Below, piece after piece: positions 1 to 5,997 of a DNA stretch of 10,563 nt (within the stretch, counting starts at the first letter, position 1; each line of letters begins with the position of its first letter). The notes below the pieces were generated by a model. The model saw only the letters and a program-made list of their open reading frames with translations, was not told where the DNA came from and did not search any database. Both the position numbers and the translations under genes were made by a program. Where the stretch lies: contig JAJCXL010000462.1 of the NCBI GenBank assembly GCA_029263435.1, positions 1 to 10,563 of the forward strand, read 5' to 3'. The DNA comes from Acidobacteriota bacterium. Lineage in GTDB: Bacteria > Acidobacteriota > Vicinamibacteria > Marinacidobacterales > SMYC01.

Positions 1-1053
1 GCCGAAGCACGTGCTTGGGTGCAAGAGATCGTCGGGATGGGCGCGGACGGCATCAAGTTCTTCGGCGCGCGGCCCGACATCATCGGTGCTGCCATCGACG
101 AGGCAAAGAACAACGACATTAGAACCACCGCCCATCATGCACAGCTCAACGTGTCCTGGCTCGACGCGGTCGACTCCGCGCGCTTGGGTCTCACCTCCAT
201 GCAGCACTGGTACGGCCTACCGGAAGCATTGTTCGAAGACCGGACCGTGCAGGACTACCCCGTCGACTACAACTACAACAATGAGCAACACCGCTTCTAT
301 CAAGCGGGAAAGCTTTGGGAGCAAGCAGCGCCCAAAGGCTCGGAGCACTACGAGAAAGTGATGAACGAGCTCCTCGAGCTCGATTTCACCCTCTCGCCCA
401 CCTTCGTCGCTTACGAGACGACGCGCGACTTCATGCGGATGCGCCGCGCGGAGTGGCACGAGGAGTACACCCTGCCGTCCTTGTGGCGCTACTACGAGCC
501 CAATCGTGAGAAGCACGCGTCCTACTGGTTCTACTGGACCAGTGAGATCGAAGTGGCGTGGAAAAAGAACTACCAGCTGTGGATGAGCTTCGTCAACGAC
601 TACAAGAACCGAGGCGGCCGCGTCGGCGTAGGTTCGGATTCGGGCTTTTCCTACAACTTGTACGGATACGGCTTCGTGCGCGAGCTGGAGCTCTTGCGCG
701 AGGCCGGGTTTCATCCGCTCGAGATCATCCGCGCGGCGACGCTGAAAGGCGCAGAGACCCTGGGCCTCGCCGATTCGATTGGAACCGTGGAAGTCGGAAA
801 GATGGCCGATCTCGTGGTCGTCGACGAGAACCCTCTCGAGAACCTGAAAGTCCTCTACGGCATCGGCGCGGTGAAGCTCACCGAGCAAAACGAGGTCGTC
901 CGGGTCGGAGGCATCAAGTACACGATCAAGGACGGGATCGTCTTCGACGCGAAAGAGCTTCTCGGTGACGTTCGGCGGATCGTCCGAGAGGCGAAGGACC
1001 GCGAGAACTTCGAGATCGTGCAGCCGGGGCTGCGCATGCCGAGCCCGAACTAG
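1..1053 (+). CDS. Amidohydrolase-family protein, 5'-truncated by window edge
   Basis: This is the C-terminal ~350 residues of a metal-dependent amidohydrolase of the imidazolonepropionase/prolidase-like group. The frame is open to base 1 (AEARAWVQEIVG...), so the GTG at 19 is internal and the real start lies outside the window. Visible active-site elements are the Lys of GADGIKFFG (usually the carboxylated metal bridge), the His pair of TTAHHAQLN, the His of SMQHWYGL and the Asp of GVGSDSGF. The N-terminal HxH is missing only because the gene is cut. The C-terminal composite region (TVEVGKMADLVVVDENP) is typical of the superfamily. It closely resembles the complete enzyme at 5998-7596, roughly 70% identical by eye, which predicts an N-terminal signal peptide and a periplasmic location. 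The tail ending in LRMPSPN differs from the paralogue. The TPR gene starts 12 bp after its stop. Family is certain; substrate is unknown. Confidence 0.9.
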   Translation, partial: AEARAWVQEIVGMGADGIKFFGARPDIIGAAIDEAKNNDIRTTAHHAQLNVSWLDAVDSARLGLTSMQHWYGLPEALFEDRTVQDYPVDYNYNNEQHRFYQAGKLWEQAAPKGSEHYEKVMNELLELDFTLSPTFVAYETTRDFMRMRRAEWHEEYTLPSLWRYYEPNREKHASYWFYWTSEIEVAWKKNYQLWMSFVNDYKNRGGRVGVGSDSGFSYNLYGYGFVRELELLREAGFHPLEIIRAATLKGAETLGLADSIGTVEVGKMADLVVVDENPLENLKVLYGIGAVKLTEQNEVVRVGGIKYTIKDGIVFDAKELLGDVRRIVREAKDRENFEIVQPGLRMPSPN

Positions 1054-1065
1054 TGGACTGACCGG

Positions 1066-2244
1066 ATGAGCTCCATACTGTGGCTGGCTCTGTTCACAGC
1101 CGTGAGCTCGTCCGGTCCGTCGAGCCAGGCGACGTATCAGGACCAGATCGAAAATGTCCGCTCGCTGATTCGAAATCAAGCGCTCGAAGAGGCGTTGGTC
1201 CTTGCGACATCGCTCGTGGACGCGGAGCCCGAACGCCCCGAGGCTTACTTCCTCGCGGGGGATCTCTACCGACACGTGTGGCGGCCGAGAGAGGCCATCG
1301 AGCTCTTCGAGCGAGGGTTGAAAGAAGATCTCGGCACCCCCGCAGATCTTCATCGCGAGATCGCGGTCACGCTCGCGGAGCTTCGCGAGTGGGACGAGGC
1401 GCTCTCTCATGTGGAGCGGGCGCTAGAGCTTTCACCCGACCACGCGCCCAGCGTCTTCACGAAAGCGATGCTTCTTTCTCAGAAAGGCACGAGAGGAGAG
1501 GCGCTGCGTCTGTATGAAGGCCTCCTCGCGCTCGATCCGGACAACGCGAGCCTCCATTTCCGAGTCGGTGAGATTCAAGAAAGCATCAACCGACTGGACG
1601 AGGCGGAAGCGTCCTACCGGCGGGCCATTCAGCTCGCGCCCGACCTCCACGGCGCTCGTTTCCGCCTGGGACAGCTATTGCTCTCCTCCGGGCGGTTCCA
1701 GCCCGCGGAACGCGAGCTCAACAAGGCGGTCCGACTCTCCGTCGACCACGCCCCGAGCCACCACGAGCTCGCCAAAGCCCTCGACGCGCTCGAGCGCCAC
1801 GCGAAAGCGAAACATCACTTCGAACGAGCGCTCGAGCTCGACCCAAACTTCGGGCCAGCACACTTGAGCTACGGGAACTTCGCCAACCGAACGGGGGATC
1901 GTGAGACCGGTCGCGCTCAGCTCGAGACGTTTCAAGCACTCGAAGAGATTGAAGCCCGCATCGCGGCACTTTCGCAAGCGGTCGAGCGCGACCCGGAGAA
2001 CTTTGTCGCCAAGCAGGCGCTCATCGATCATCTGCTGAAGCTCCAGCGGTTCCCGCTCGCGCTTCGCATGACGCAGCGCTTCGTCTTAGCCGACCGGAAT
2101 GACGAGCGCTACCCGCTCATGATGGCGAGCATTTACGAAGCATGGGGGCGCGAAGCCGACGCCAAACGGACACTGTCTGACGCGGCTGAGCGATTTCCCG
2201 ACTCCGAAGAGGTGCGCGAGCGGCGCAAGCGGGGTTCTTCGTGA
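1066..2244 (+). CDS. TPR-repeat protein with N-terminal signal-like segment
   Basis: The 392-residue product begins with a hydrophobic segment (MSSILWLALFTAVSSS) that looks like a signal peptide, so it is probably exported; no lipobox is present. Residues from about 58 to the C-terminus form a near-continuous series of 34-residue tetratricopeptide repeats, with starts near 58, 94, 127, 161, 195, 229 and 263 and more degenerate ones near 313 and 347. Recurrent consensus pieces include AIELFERGL, ALSHVERALELSPDHA and AKHHFERALELDPNF. TPR solenoids bind other proteins; no catalytic domain is present. Residues 285-312 contain a charged helical linker (LETFQALEEIEARIAALSQA) breaking the repeat register. 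The ATG lies 12 bp after the amidohydrolase stop with no strong Shine-Dalgarno sequence, and its TGA overlaps the next gene's GTG, so the three genes likely form one transcript. The partner protein is unknown. Confidence 0.88.
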   Translation: MSSILWLALFTAVSSSGPSSQATYQDQIENVRSLIRNQALEEALVLATSLVDAEPERPEAYFLAGDLYRHVWRPREAIELFERGLKEDLGTPADLHREIAVTLAELREWDEALSHVERALELSPDHAPSVFTKAMLLSQKGTRGEALRLYEGLLALDPDNASLHFRVGEIQESINRLDEAEASYRRAIQLAPDLHGARFRLGQLLLSSGRFQPAERELNKAVRLSVDHAPSHHELAKALDALERHAKAKHHFERALELDPNFGPAHLSYGNFANRTGDRETGRAQLETFQALEEIEARIAALSQAVERDPENFVAKQALIDHLLKLQRFPLALRMTQRFVLADRNDERYPLMMASIYEAWGREADAKRTLSDAAERFPDSEEVRERRKRGSS

Positions 2245-2690
2245 AACGCCTGTCGGTCGCGGTCTTGGTATCCGTGTTAATGACTGTTGGCTGCGGCGAT
2301 TCCGCGCCGACGCCCGTCGCGCCTTCACCGCCGGGCTTCGCCAATCTAACCGTCGCAATCCCTCCCGCCGATGCGACCCGAAGTAGCCAGACGGCCTTTC
2401 CTTGGGCCGCGAACTTCACCGTCAACCTCATCGAGAACGCCGGCATCAGCATCGAAGTGCATGACATCACCGTGCGTCTCGGAGACGGAGTCGTCTACGA
2501 CATGACCGACATCCAGCTCGCCGCCGGCAGCACGACCGTGCCCGGAAGAAATTTGCTGGCCGTCCCTCTCGCCATCGCGTTCGACACCGCCGGGCTCAAC
2601 ACCATCGTCGTCGTGCGCGGCACGGACGAAGCCGGACACGCCATCGAGTCCGAGGGACGACTCGTGGTCATCCCCGCCCAGCGCCCCTAG
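2241..2690 (+). CDS. Small putative lipoprotein
   Basis: A 149-residue product starting at a GTG that overlaps the TPR stop codon by 4 bp (GTGA), which suggests translational coupling. The N-terminus MKRLSVAVLVSVLMTVGCGD is a lipoprotein signal peptide with the lipidated Cys at position 18. The -3 residue is Thr rather than the usual Leu, a slightly weak lipobox, but the positive n-region and hydrophobic stretch are clear. A proline-rich tether (SAPTPVAPSPPG) follows, then an all-beta-looking domain with alternating hydrophobic residues (VHDITVRLGDGVVYDMTDIQL, cut here to the core of the strand pattern), reminiscent of Ig-like or cohesin-like envelope folds. I do not recognise the family. It probably sits in the outer membrane or periplasm beside the TPR protein. 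The stop is only 16 bp from the convergent PEP-CTERM-like gene, and no terminator hairpin is visible in the gap. Confidence 0.8.
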   Translation: MKRLSVAVLVSVLMTVGCGDSAPTPVAPSPPGFANLTVAIPPADATRSSQTAFPWAANFTVNLIENAGISIEVHDITVRLGDGVVYDMTDIQLAAGSTTVPGRNLLAVPLAIAFDTAGLNTIVVVRGTDEAGHAIESEGRLVVIPAQRP

Positions 2691-2706
2691 CGGGTCAAAG
2701 AAATCG

Positions 2707-3402
2707 CTAGCGTCTCCGTCGCCGCAACGCCAACGGCACGAGACCGGTCCCCAGCAAAAGAAGCGTCACCGGAGCAGGGGCGGCAGCGGTCTGTGGCCGA
2801 TAGAACAGGTCGTCAATGAAGGTGCTATCCAGGTCACCGCCGTTATTCCCATCCAGGATCAAATAGGAGATGCCCGCAGTGTTGATTCCGTGAAACGCGA
2901 CACCACCCTCGCCTACCTGAGGAACGACGAGGGTCTCGAGCAAGTTGCCCGACGCGTCAAACGCACTCAAACGCGCAACGGTGAAGTCGTTGTCGATGAT
3001 GTTCATTCCGAACGCGGAGACCGGCGACAGAAAGTCGATGCGCATATCCGAGGTGCCAAACCCAAGAAAAAGGTTTCCCGAAGCATAACGAGGAGGACTC
3101 GACGGCGTGCCGCCGCCCCCAACTGCGTCCAACACTTGGAACGGTGACTCGAAGCGTCCTGAGGCGTCTGCGGCGTCGGTCGTTTGGAAGGTGTTGGGTG
3201 AGTCCTCTGACGAGAAAACGAGGCCGGTGATCTGCGTCGTCAGGGCGCCTGTGGCAAGACCGTCGAAATTGACGAGGATGTCCCCCGGTTGGTTGAAAAA
3301 CGACGCAGCGGTGATCGGCGACGCCTGGGCGGCCCGACCGCCAGCCAGCAAGAGCAGGCCGGCCGAGAACAGAATCAAGGCGATCTTGGGAATGCGGTGC
3401 AT
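2707..3402 (-). CDS. PEP-CTERM-like exported protein with variant (PAP) sorting tail
   Basis: A 231-residue secreted protein. I choose the ATG at 3402 because AGGAGG lies 7 bp upstream and the protein then begins with a classic signal peptide (MHRIPKIALILF..., cleavage likely after AQA, residue 27). A longer start at 3498 would sit inside the sigma-54 promoter. The mature part (about 28-205) is low in Cys, rich in Gly, Asp, Asn and Ser, and beta-rich (ILVNFDGLATG, SAFGMNIIDND, ISYLILDGNNGG, FIDDLFY), as in many exosortase substrates. The C-terminus has the three parts of a PEP-CTERM signal: short motif, hydrophobic helix (TLLLLGTGLVPLAL) and Arg cluster (RRRRR). The motif reads PAP, not PEP. 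In this family the tail directs sorting by exosortase, often for proteins tied to extracellular polysaccharide and floc formation. The ligand of the mature domain is unknown. Gene is certain; cleavage of the variant motif by an exosortase is inferred. Confidence 0.9.
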   Translation of the reverse strand: MHRIPKIALILFSAGLLLLAGGRAAQASPITAASFFNQPGDILVNFDGLATGALTTQITGLVFSSEDSPNTFQTTDAADASGRFESPFQVLDAVGGGGTPSSPPRYASGNLFLGFGTSDMRIDFLSPVSAFGMNIIDNDFTVARLSAFDASGNLLETLVVPQVGEGGVAFHGINTAGISYLILDGNNGGDLDSTFIDDLFYRPQTAAAPAPVTLLLLGTGLVPLALRRRRR

Positions 3403-3409
3403 GGCGACT

Positions 3410-3415
3410 CCTCCT
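3410..3415 (-). promoter_or_regulatory. Shine-Dalgarno AGGAGG
   Basis: On the - strand the sequence TAGGAGGAGTCGCC precedes the ATG at 3402, giving a perfect AGGAGG with a 7-nt spacer. It decides the start of the PEP-CTERM-like gene against the longer in-frame ATG at 3498. Confidence 0.9.
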
Positions 3416-3442
3416 AGCGAACTTCGAAGAAAACTGTAGGGG

Positions 3443-3476
3443 ATCTTCCTTAGTAGCCGAACCGCCGAAGGAAGAT
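3443..3476 (-). promoter_or_regulatory. Inverted repeat / hairpin in the leader of the PEP-CTERM-like gene
   Basis: ATCTTCCTT (3443-3451) and AAGGAAGAT (3468-3476) are a perfect 9-bp inverted repeat with a 16-nt loop. With transcription starting about 12 bp past the -12 element (near 3483), the hairpin would form at the very 5' end of the mRNA, about 40 nt before the start codon and outside the Shine-Dalgarno sequence. It could stabilise the transcript or act as an operator. No function is shown by sequence alone. Confidence 0.5.
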
Positions 3477-3493
3477 TCAATGCTGCCGGAACG

Positions 3494-3509
3494 TGCAAAT
3501 ATCAAGCCA
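3494..3509 (-). promoter_or_regulatory. Sigma-54 (RpoN) -24/-12 promoter
   Basis: Read on the - strand the sequence is TGGCTTGATATTTGCA. The sigma-54 consensus is TGGCACG-N4-TTGCW. The GG and GC dinucleotides are at the exact canonical spacing, and 10 of the 12 defined consensus bases match (the AC after TGGC is TT). The predicted transcription start is near 3483, giving a leader of about 80 nt to the ATG at 3402. The placement directly upstream of a PEP-CTERM-like gene agrees with the known link of exosortase-sorted proteins to RpoN and the PrsK/PrsR two-component system. Confidence 0.72.
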
Positions 3510-3573
3510 CGCCCAAAAAGCCTGTTTCAAGCGCTCTATTCTCCTTTCGTCACCGCAAGACCGTAAAGTTTTC

Positions 3574-3584
3574 TGACATCGTCA
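3574..3584. promoter_or_regulatory. Candidate activator-binding palindrome TGACATCGTCA
   Basis: TGAC-N3-GTCA is a perfect palindrome centred about 78 bp upstream of the sigma-54 promoter, a distance typical for enhancer-binding sites of bacterial enhancer-binding proteins. A 9-bp palindrome, GTCAATGAC, built from the same half-sites in opposite order, occurs at 3624-3632. Being short, both could be chance; the assignment as upstream activating sequences is inference from position. Confidence 0.3.
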
Positions 3585-3623
3585 TCGCTCGTTTCGAACC
3601 ACAGGATTCGTAATATTTTTAGA

Positions 3624-3632
3624 GTCAATGAC
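3624..3632. promoter_or_regulatory. Candidate activator-binding palindrome GTCAATGAC
   Basis: GTCA-A-TGAC lies about 125 bp upstream of the sigma-54 promoter inside an A/T-rich patch. It shares half-sites with the palindrome at 3574-3584. It is a weak candidate taken alone. Confidence 0.22.
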
Positions 3633-3823
3633 TTGCGGCGCTATCCGTCACGAGGAAGAGGACTGTAAGGACTCCCGACGATTCGCAGCGACCCGGCTTT
3701 GCTCTTTTGGCGGGAACTTTCCTCCTCTGCGTCGACGGGGTCGGCCGCGACGCGAACGATCTCGCGACAGTGATCGCCTCACGCCTCGACACGGTCACAG
3801 CGCCGTCGCTTGAACGCCCACTT

Positions 3824-5179
3824 TCAGCTGGACGACAGACCGGTTTGATACCGACGGGCGAGCGCCGGAAGCCTCGCGGGGAGATCCTCCTCGCGCCACG
3901 GCTCACCGACGGGCTCCTTCGGATGGGAGGGAAAATCCGACCCGTCGCCTCCCGCGCGATCGAACAGAGCGAAAGGAACGTTTCCAAAAGCCTCGAGCTG
4001 CGCCTGGGGAACGAGCAGGAGCTTTGCGAGCGAGTCGGGAGACTCGAGCGCCTGCTCGAAAACATCTCGTCCCTCCGAGATCAACCAGTCGCGGAAGTAT
4101 AGAAAGCATTCGTCGGAGCAATCGCCATTCATGAAGTAGGCCGCACCCCAGAGCTCCCATCGATACGCGCGTCTCAGATGCTCGACGTAATGCCCGCAAA
4201 AGGAATGGAGCGCTTCGACGCTCGCGACGGATAGCTCGTTCCAAAGAGCCGACGCGCGATCGTCCTGCGCTCCGGCCCGCTCCACGATCGTCCAAAACTG
4301 CTCGACGCTCATCGCGGTCGCGACCCCTCGAGAGAGTGCGAGGGCGTCTCTGAGCGCGAGATAGACGTCGATGGCGTTGGCGCCGGCCGGAATCGGCGAG
4401 AGCGTGTCCTCTCCAGCCAGCGCGACGACCGACAAGCGGCTGCCAAAAGCGGTCGTGCTCACTGCCAGGTCGAGGCTCGAGATCTCCTCGAGTGCAATCC
4501 GCGAGGAACGCCGGCGATGCCGGATCGTCAGCGCTTCGTCGGAGATCTCGACCGCGGTGACCACCGGAGCGAACGCTCCGACCACGGCGAACACCACCGT
4601 GAGGCCCGCGATGCCGAGCCCCGCCCACTCATCCTGTGCGAACCACCCCCAGAGTCCGATCGCGGCCATCGAAGCCATCATCCCGAACAAGACGGCCCGC
4701 GGAAAAAGGGGTCGAGTGAACGTCAGGCTTTCGGCGGCGCGCTCGCGGTACGGGATGCGTGCGAGAATCCAGTCGAGCAACTCCGCCAGCCGTTCGAGCT
4801 GGTGCTCGACGCGGATCCCGGTCGGGCCATCGGCCCCCATCACTTCGAGCCGTTGCGGCAGACGGCGCTCTCGGACGCCGGTCATCCGACTCCAAGGCAC
4901 CGCGAGCGCGGGCGACGCTTGTATTAGCTGCTCGCGTGACAACGTCAGCGAGTATCGCTCGAGGCGGCGCAGCAGCCACTCCGACATCACCCACAACGAT
5001 CCAAACAATCCGACGCCCACGGTCGATAACGAAAGTGGAGTCTCCGGCACGCCCACCGACGCGATATAGCCTGCCGCGGCCGCGATGTAGAGATAGCCGC
5101 ACGCGCGGAGGATCTGGATATAGCGCCGGCCGATCCGATATACCGGCCCTTGCGACGACGCCTGCTCCGATGCCGTCAT
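3824..5179 (-). CDS. Membrane protein: duplicated TM/PH-like units plus C-terminal DUF4240
   Basis: The 451-residue product is taken from the ATG at 5179; the frame stays open to 5275, but that would run through the upstream gene's stop. Architecture in order: TM helices near 25-46 and 50-70; a PH-like beta region near 75-143 (YSLTLSREQLIQASPALAVPWSRM, shortened: strand, turn, Trp-Ser-Arg as in bacterial PH domains); a second TM pair near 161-181 and 185-208; a second such region near 209-283 (VEISDEALTIRHRRRSSRIA); then DUF4240 from about 290 to 451. The DUF4240 signature is clear: MSVEQFWTIVERA, YRWELWGAAYFMNGDCSDEC, FLYFRDWLISEGRDVFEQAL and SPDSLA. The repeated TM pair plus PH-like region suggests an internal duplication. 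DUF4240 has no established function and is usually found in small soluble proteins. It follows the LolA-like gene by 16 bp and is probably co-transcribed with it. DUF4240 is firm, the PH-like label moderate. Confidence 0.85.
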   Translation of the reverse strand: MTASEQASSQGPVYRIGRRYIQILRACGYLYIAAAAGYIASVGVPETPLSLSTVGVGLFGSLWVMSEWLLRRLERYSLTLSREQLIQASPALAVPWSRMTGVRERRLPQRLEVMGADGPTGIRVEHQLERLAELLDWILARIPYRERAAESLTFTRPLFPRAVLFGMMASMAAIGLWGWFAQDEWAGLGIAGLTVVFAVVGAFAPVVTAVEISDEALTIRHRRRSSRIALEEISSLDLAVSTTAFGSRLSVVALAGEDTLSPIPAGANAIDVYLALRDALALSRGVATAMSVEQFWTIVERAGAQDDRASALWNELSVASVEALHSFCGHYVEHLRRAYRWELWGAAYFMNGDCSDECFLYFRDWLISEGRDVFEQALESPDSLAKLLLVPQAQLEAFGNVPFALFDRAGGDGSDFPSHPKEPVGEPWREEDLPARLPALARRYQTGLSSS

Positions 5180-5195
5180 CGCCTCTACCCGCGTT

Positions 5196-5930
5196 TCACC
5201 TTCGGTGCGCGGCAGGCGTAAAGCGCTCGGGCTCCAAACCCACGTCGACGTCGAAGCTCTCGATGACGTTCTCACCCGTCATCACCCCATCGGACCAATA
5301 CTCCAAACGAAACGGGACCCACAATCCTGCCACCTCACGGTAGTCGCTATAGCGGTATACGATCTCGCGGGAACCCCGGTGAGTGAGGCGCGCTTCACGC
5401 AGTCGGAACGACTCGCCGTCGACGAGTGCGACCCAGACGTCCCCGTCATCCGGTCCGATACCGGGCTCGGCTCGCACTTCCAGGAGGTGTCCGCCGTCGT
5501 CCTCCATGCCCAGCGCGCGGACCCGCACTCCCGGATCCGCCCACTTGAAGGGGATCGCCCGCAGATAGAACTCACCGTGTGCCCGGTAATAGCCTTCGCC
5601 GGCGGCATCGTCGTCCGCCCGCACTTCGCCGTTCGCGAGCGCGAAGCCTCGTTCTCCGTCGTGGCCGAACACGAGCGTTTCGCCGGTCCGTTCCTTGACG
5701 AGAAGCGTTCTAACGACCCCTCCTCGACGAGACATCGACTCGACATAACGTTCACGGAGGGGTGCTCCATCTTGCGAGATCCTCCGGTGAGCGACGATGT
5801 GCCAATCGGACAAGGCGCGGTATCGGGCGAGCCCTCCGTGCGCCTCGAGCATGGCGGTCAGGAGATCCTCACCGACACCGACGCTTCCGAAGCCGAGACA
5901 ACACACGCAAACGAGCACTGCCCAACGCAT
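5196..5930 (-). CDS. Exported LolA-like / lipoprotein-sorting-type periplasmic protein
   Basis: A 244-residue product with an N-terminal signal-like segment (MRWAVLVCVCCLGFGSVGVG). The mature part begins LLTAMLEAHGGLARYRALSD, a helix and turn common at the start of LolA-like outer-membrane lipoprotein-sorting relatives. Successive antiparallel strands follow (DGAPLRERYVESMSR, GETLVFGHDGERGFAL, LREARLTHRG) and the C-terminal hallmark IVYRYSDYREVAGLWVPFRL. The fold class binds hydrophobic or lipid ligands in a half beta-barrel; whether this protein carries lipoproteins is not shown, since it is longer than and divergent from true LolA. The start at 5930 has no strong Shine-Dalgarno sequence. 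It is the first gene of a two-gene - strand unit with the DUF4240 membrane protein and is divergent from the amidohydrolase starting at 5998, with a 67-bp shared upstream region. Confidence 0.78.
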   Translation of the reverse strand: MRWAVLVCVCCLGFGSVGVGEDLLTAMLEAHGGLARYRALSDWHIVAHRRISQDGAPLRERYVESMSRRGGVVRTLLVKERTGETLVFGHDGERGFALANGEVRADDDAAGEGYYRAHGEFYLRAIPFKWADPGVRVRALGMEDDGGHLLEVRAEPGIGPDDGDVWVALVDGESFRLREARLTHRGSREIVYRYSDYREVAGLWVPFRLEYWSDGVMTGENVIESFDVDVGLEPERFTPAAHRR

Positions 5931-5997
5931 GCGGAACTATTCCATACCGAAGCGTGTGGTGGCCAGCTATACTCGCCTCTTCGAACGGAGGGAACCC
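5931..5997. promoter_or_regulatory. Divergent intergenic control region
   Basis: These 67 bp separate two genes transcribed away from each other, so promoters for both should lie here or just inside the genes. On the + strand TATACT at 5968-5973 resembles a -10 box, but no convincing -35 is found at 16-18 bp. A Shine-Dalgarno GGAGGG at 5987-5992, 5 nt before the ATG, fixes the start of the + strand gene at 5998. Confidence 0.4.

Larger units (their letters stand above)
3510..3823. other. Intergenic region without a recognisable gene
   Basis: About 310 bp lie between the sigma-54 promoter and the end of the DUF4240 gene. The part from about 3510 to 3635 is noticeably richer in A/T than its surroundings (for example TAATATTTTT at 3611-3620), as expected for an upstream control region. 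The part from 3640 to 3823 is GC-rich with short open frames on both strands, none with a good start, ribosome binding site or familiar motif. I see no clear terminator for the - strand gene ending at 3824. Confidence 0.5.

Noticed and set aside
217..1410. 397-codon open frame on the - strand
   Set aside because: It lies antisense to the amidohydrolase and TPR genes, is rich in His, Arg and Val repeats typical of reverse-frame reading of GC-rich genes, and has no recognisable motif.
3625..4102. Open frames on both strands overlapping the end of the DUF4240 gene (3625-4065 - and 3707-4102 +)
   Set aside because: The + frame starts at TTG without a ribosome binding site, the - frame is Ser/Arg-rich low-complexity, and both overlap a gene with a clear domain. 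The short stretch 3710-3820 has somewhat coding-like composition but no identifiable family.
5968..5973. TATACT as a sigma-70 -10 box for the amidohydrolase at 5998
   Set aside because: No acceptable -35 is present at 16-18 bp upstream, so I mention it only as part of the divergent control region and do not call a promoter.
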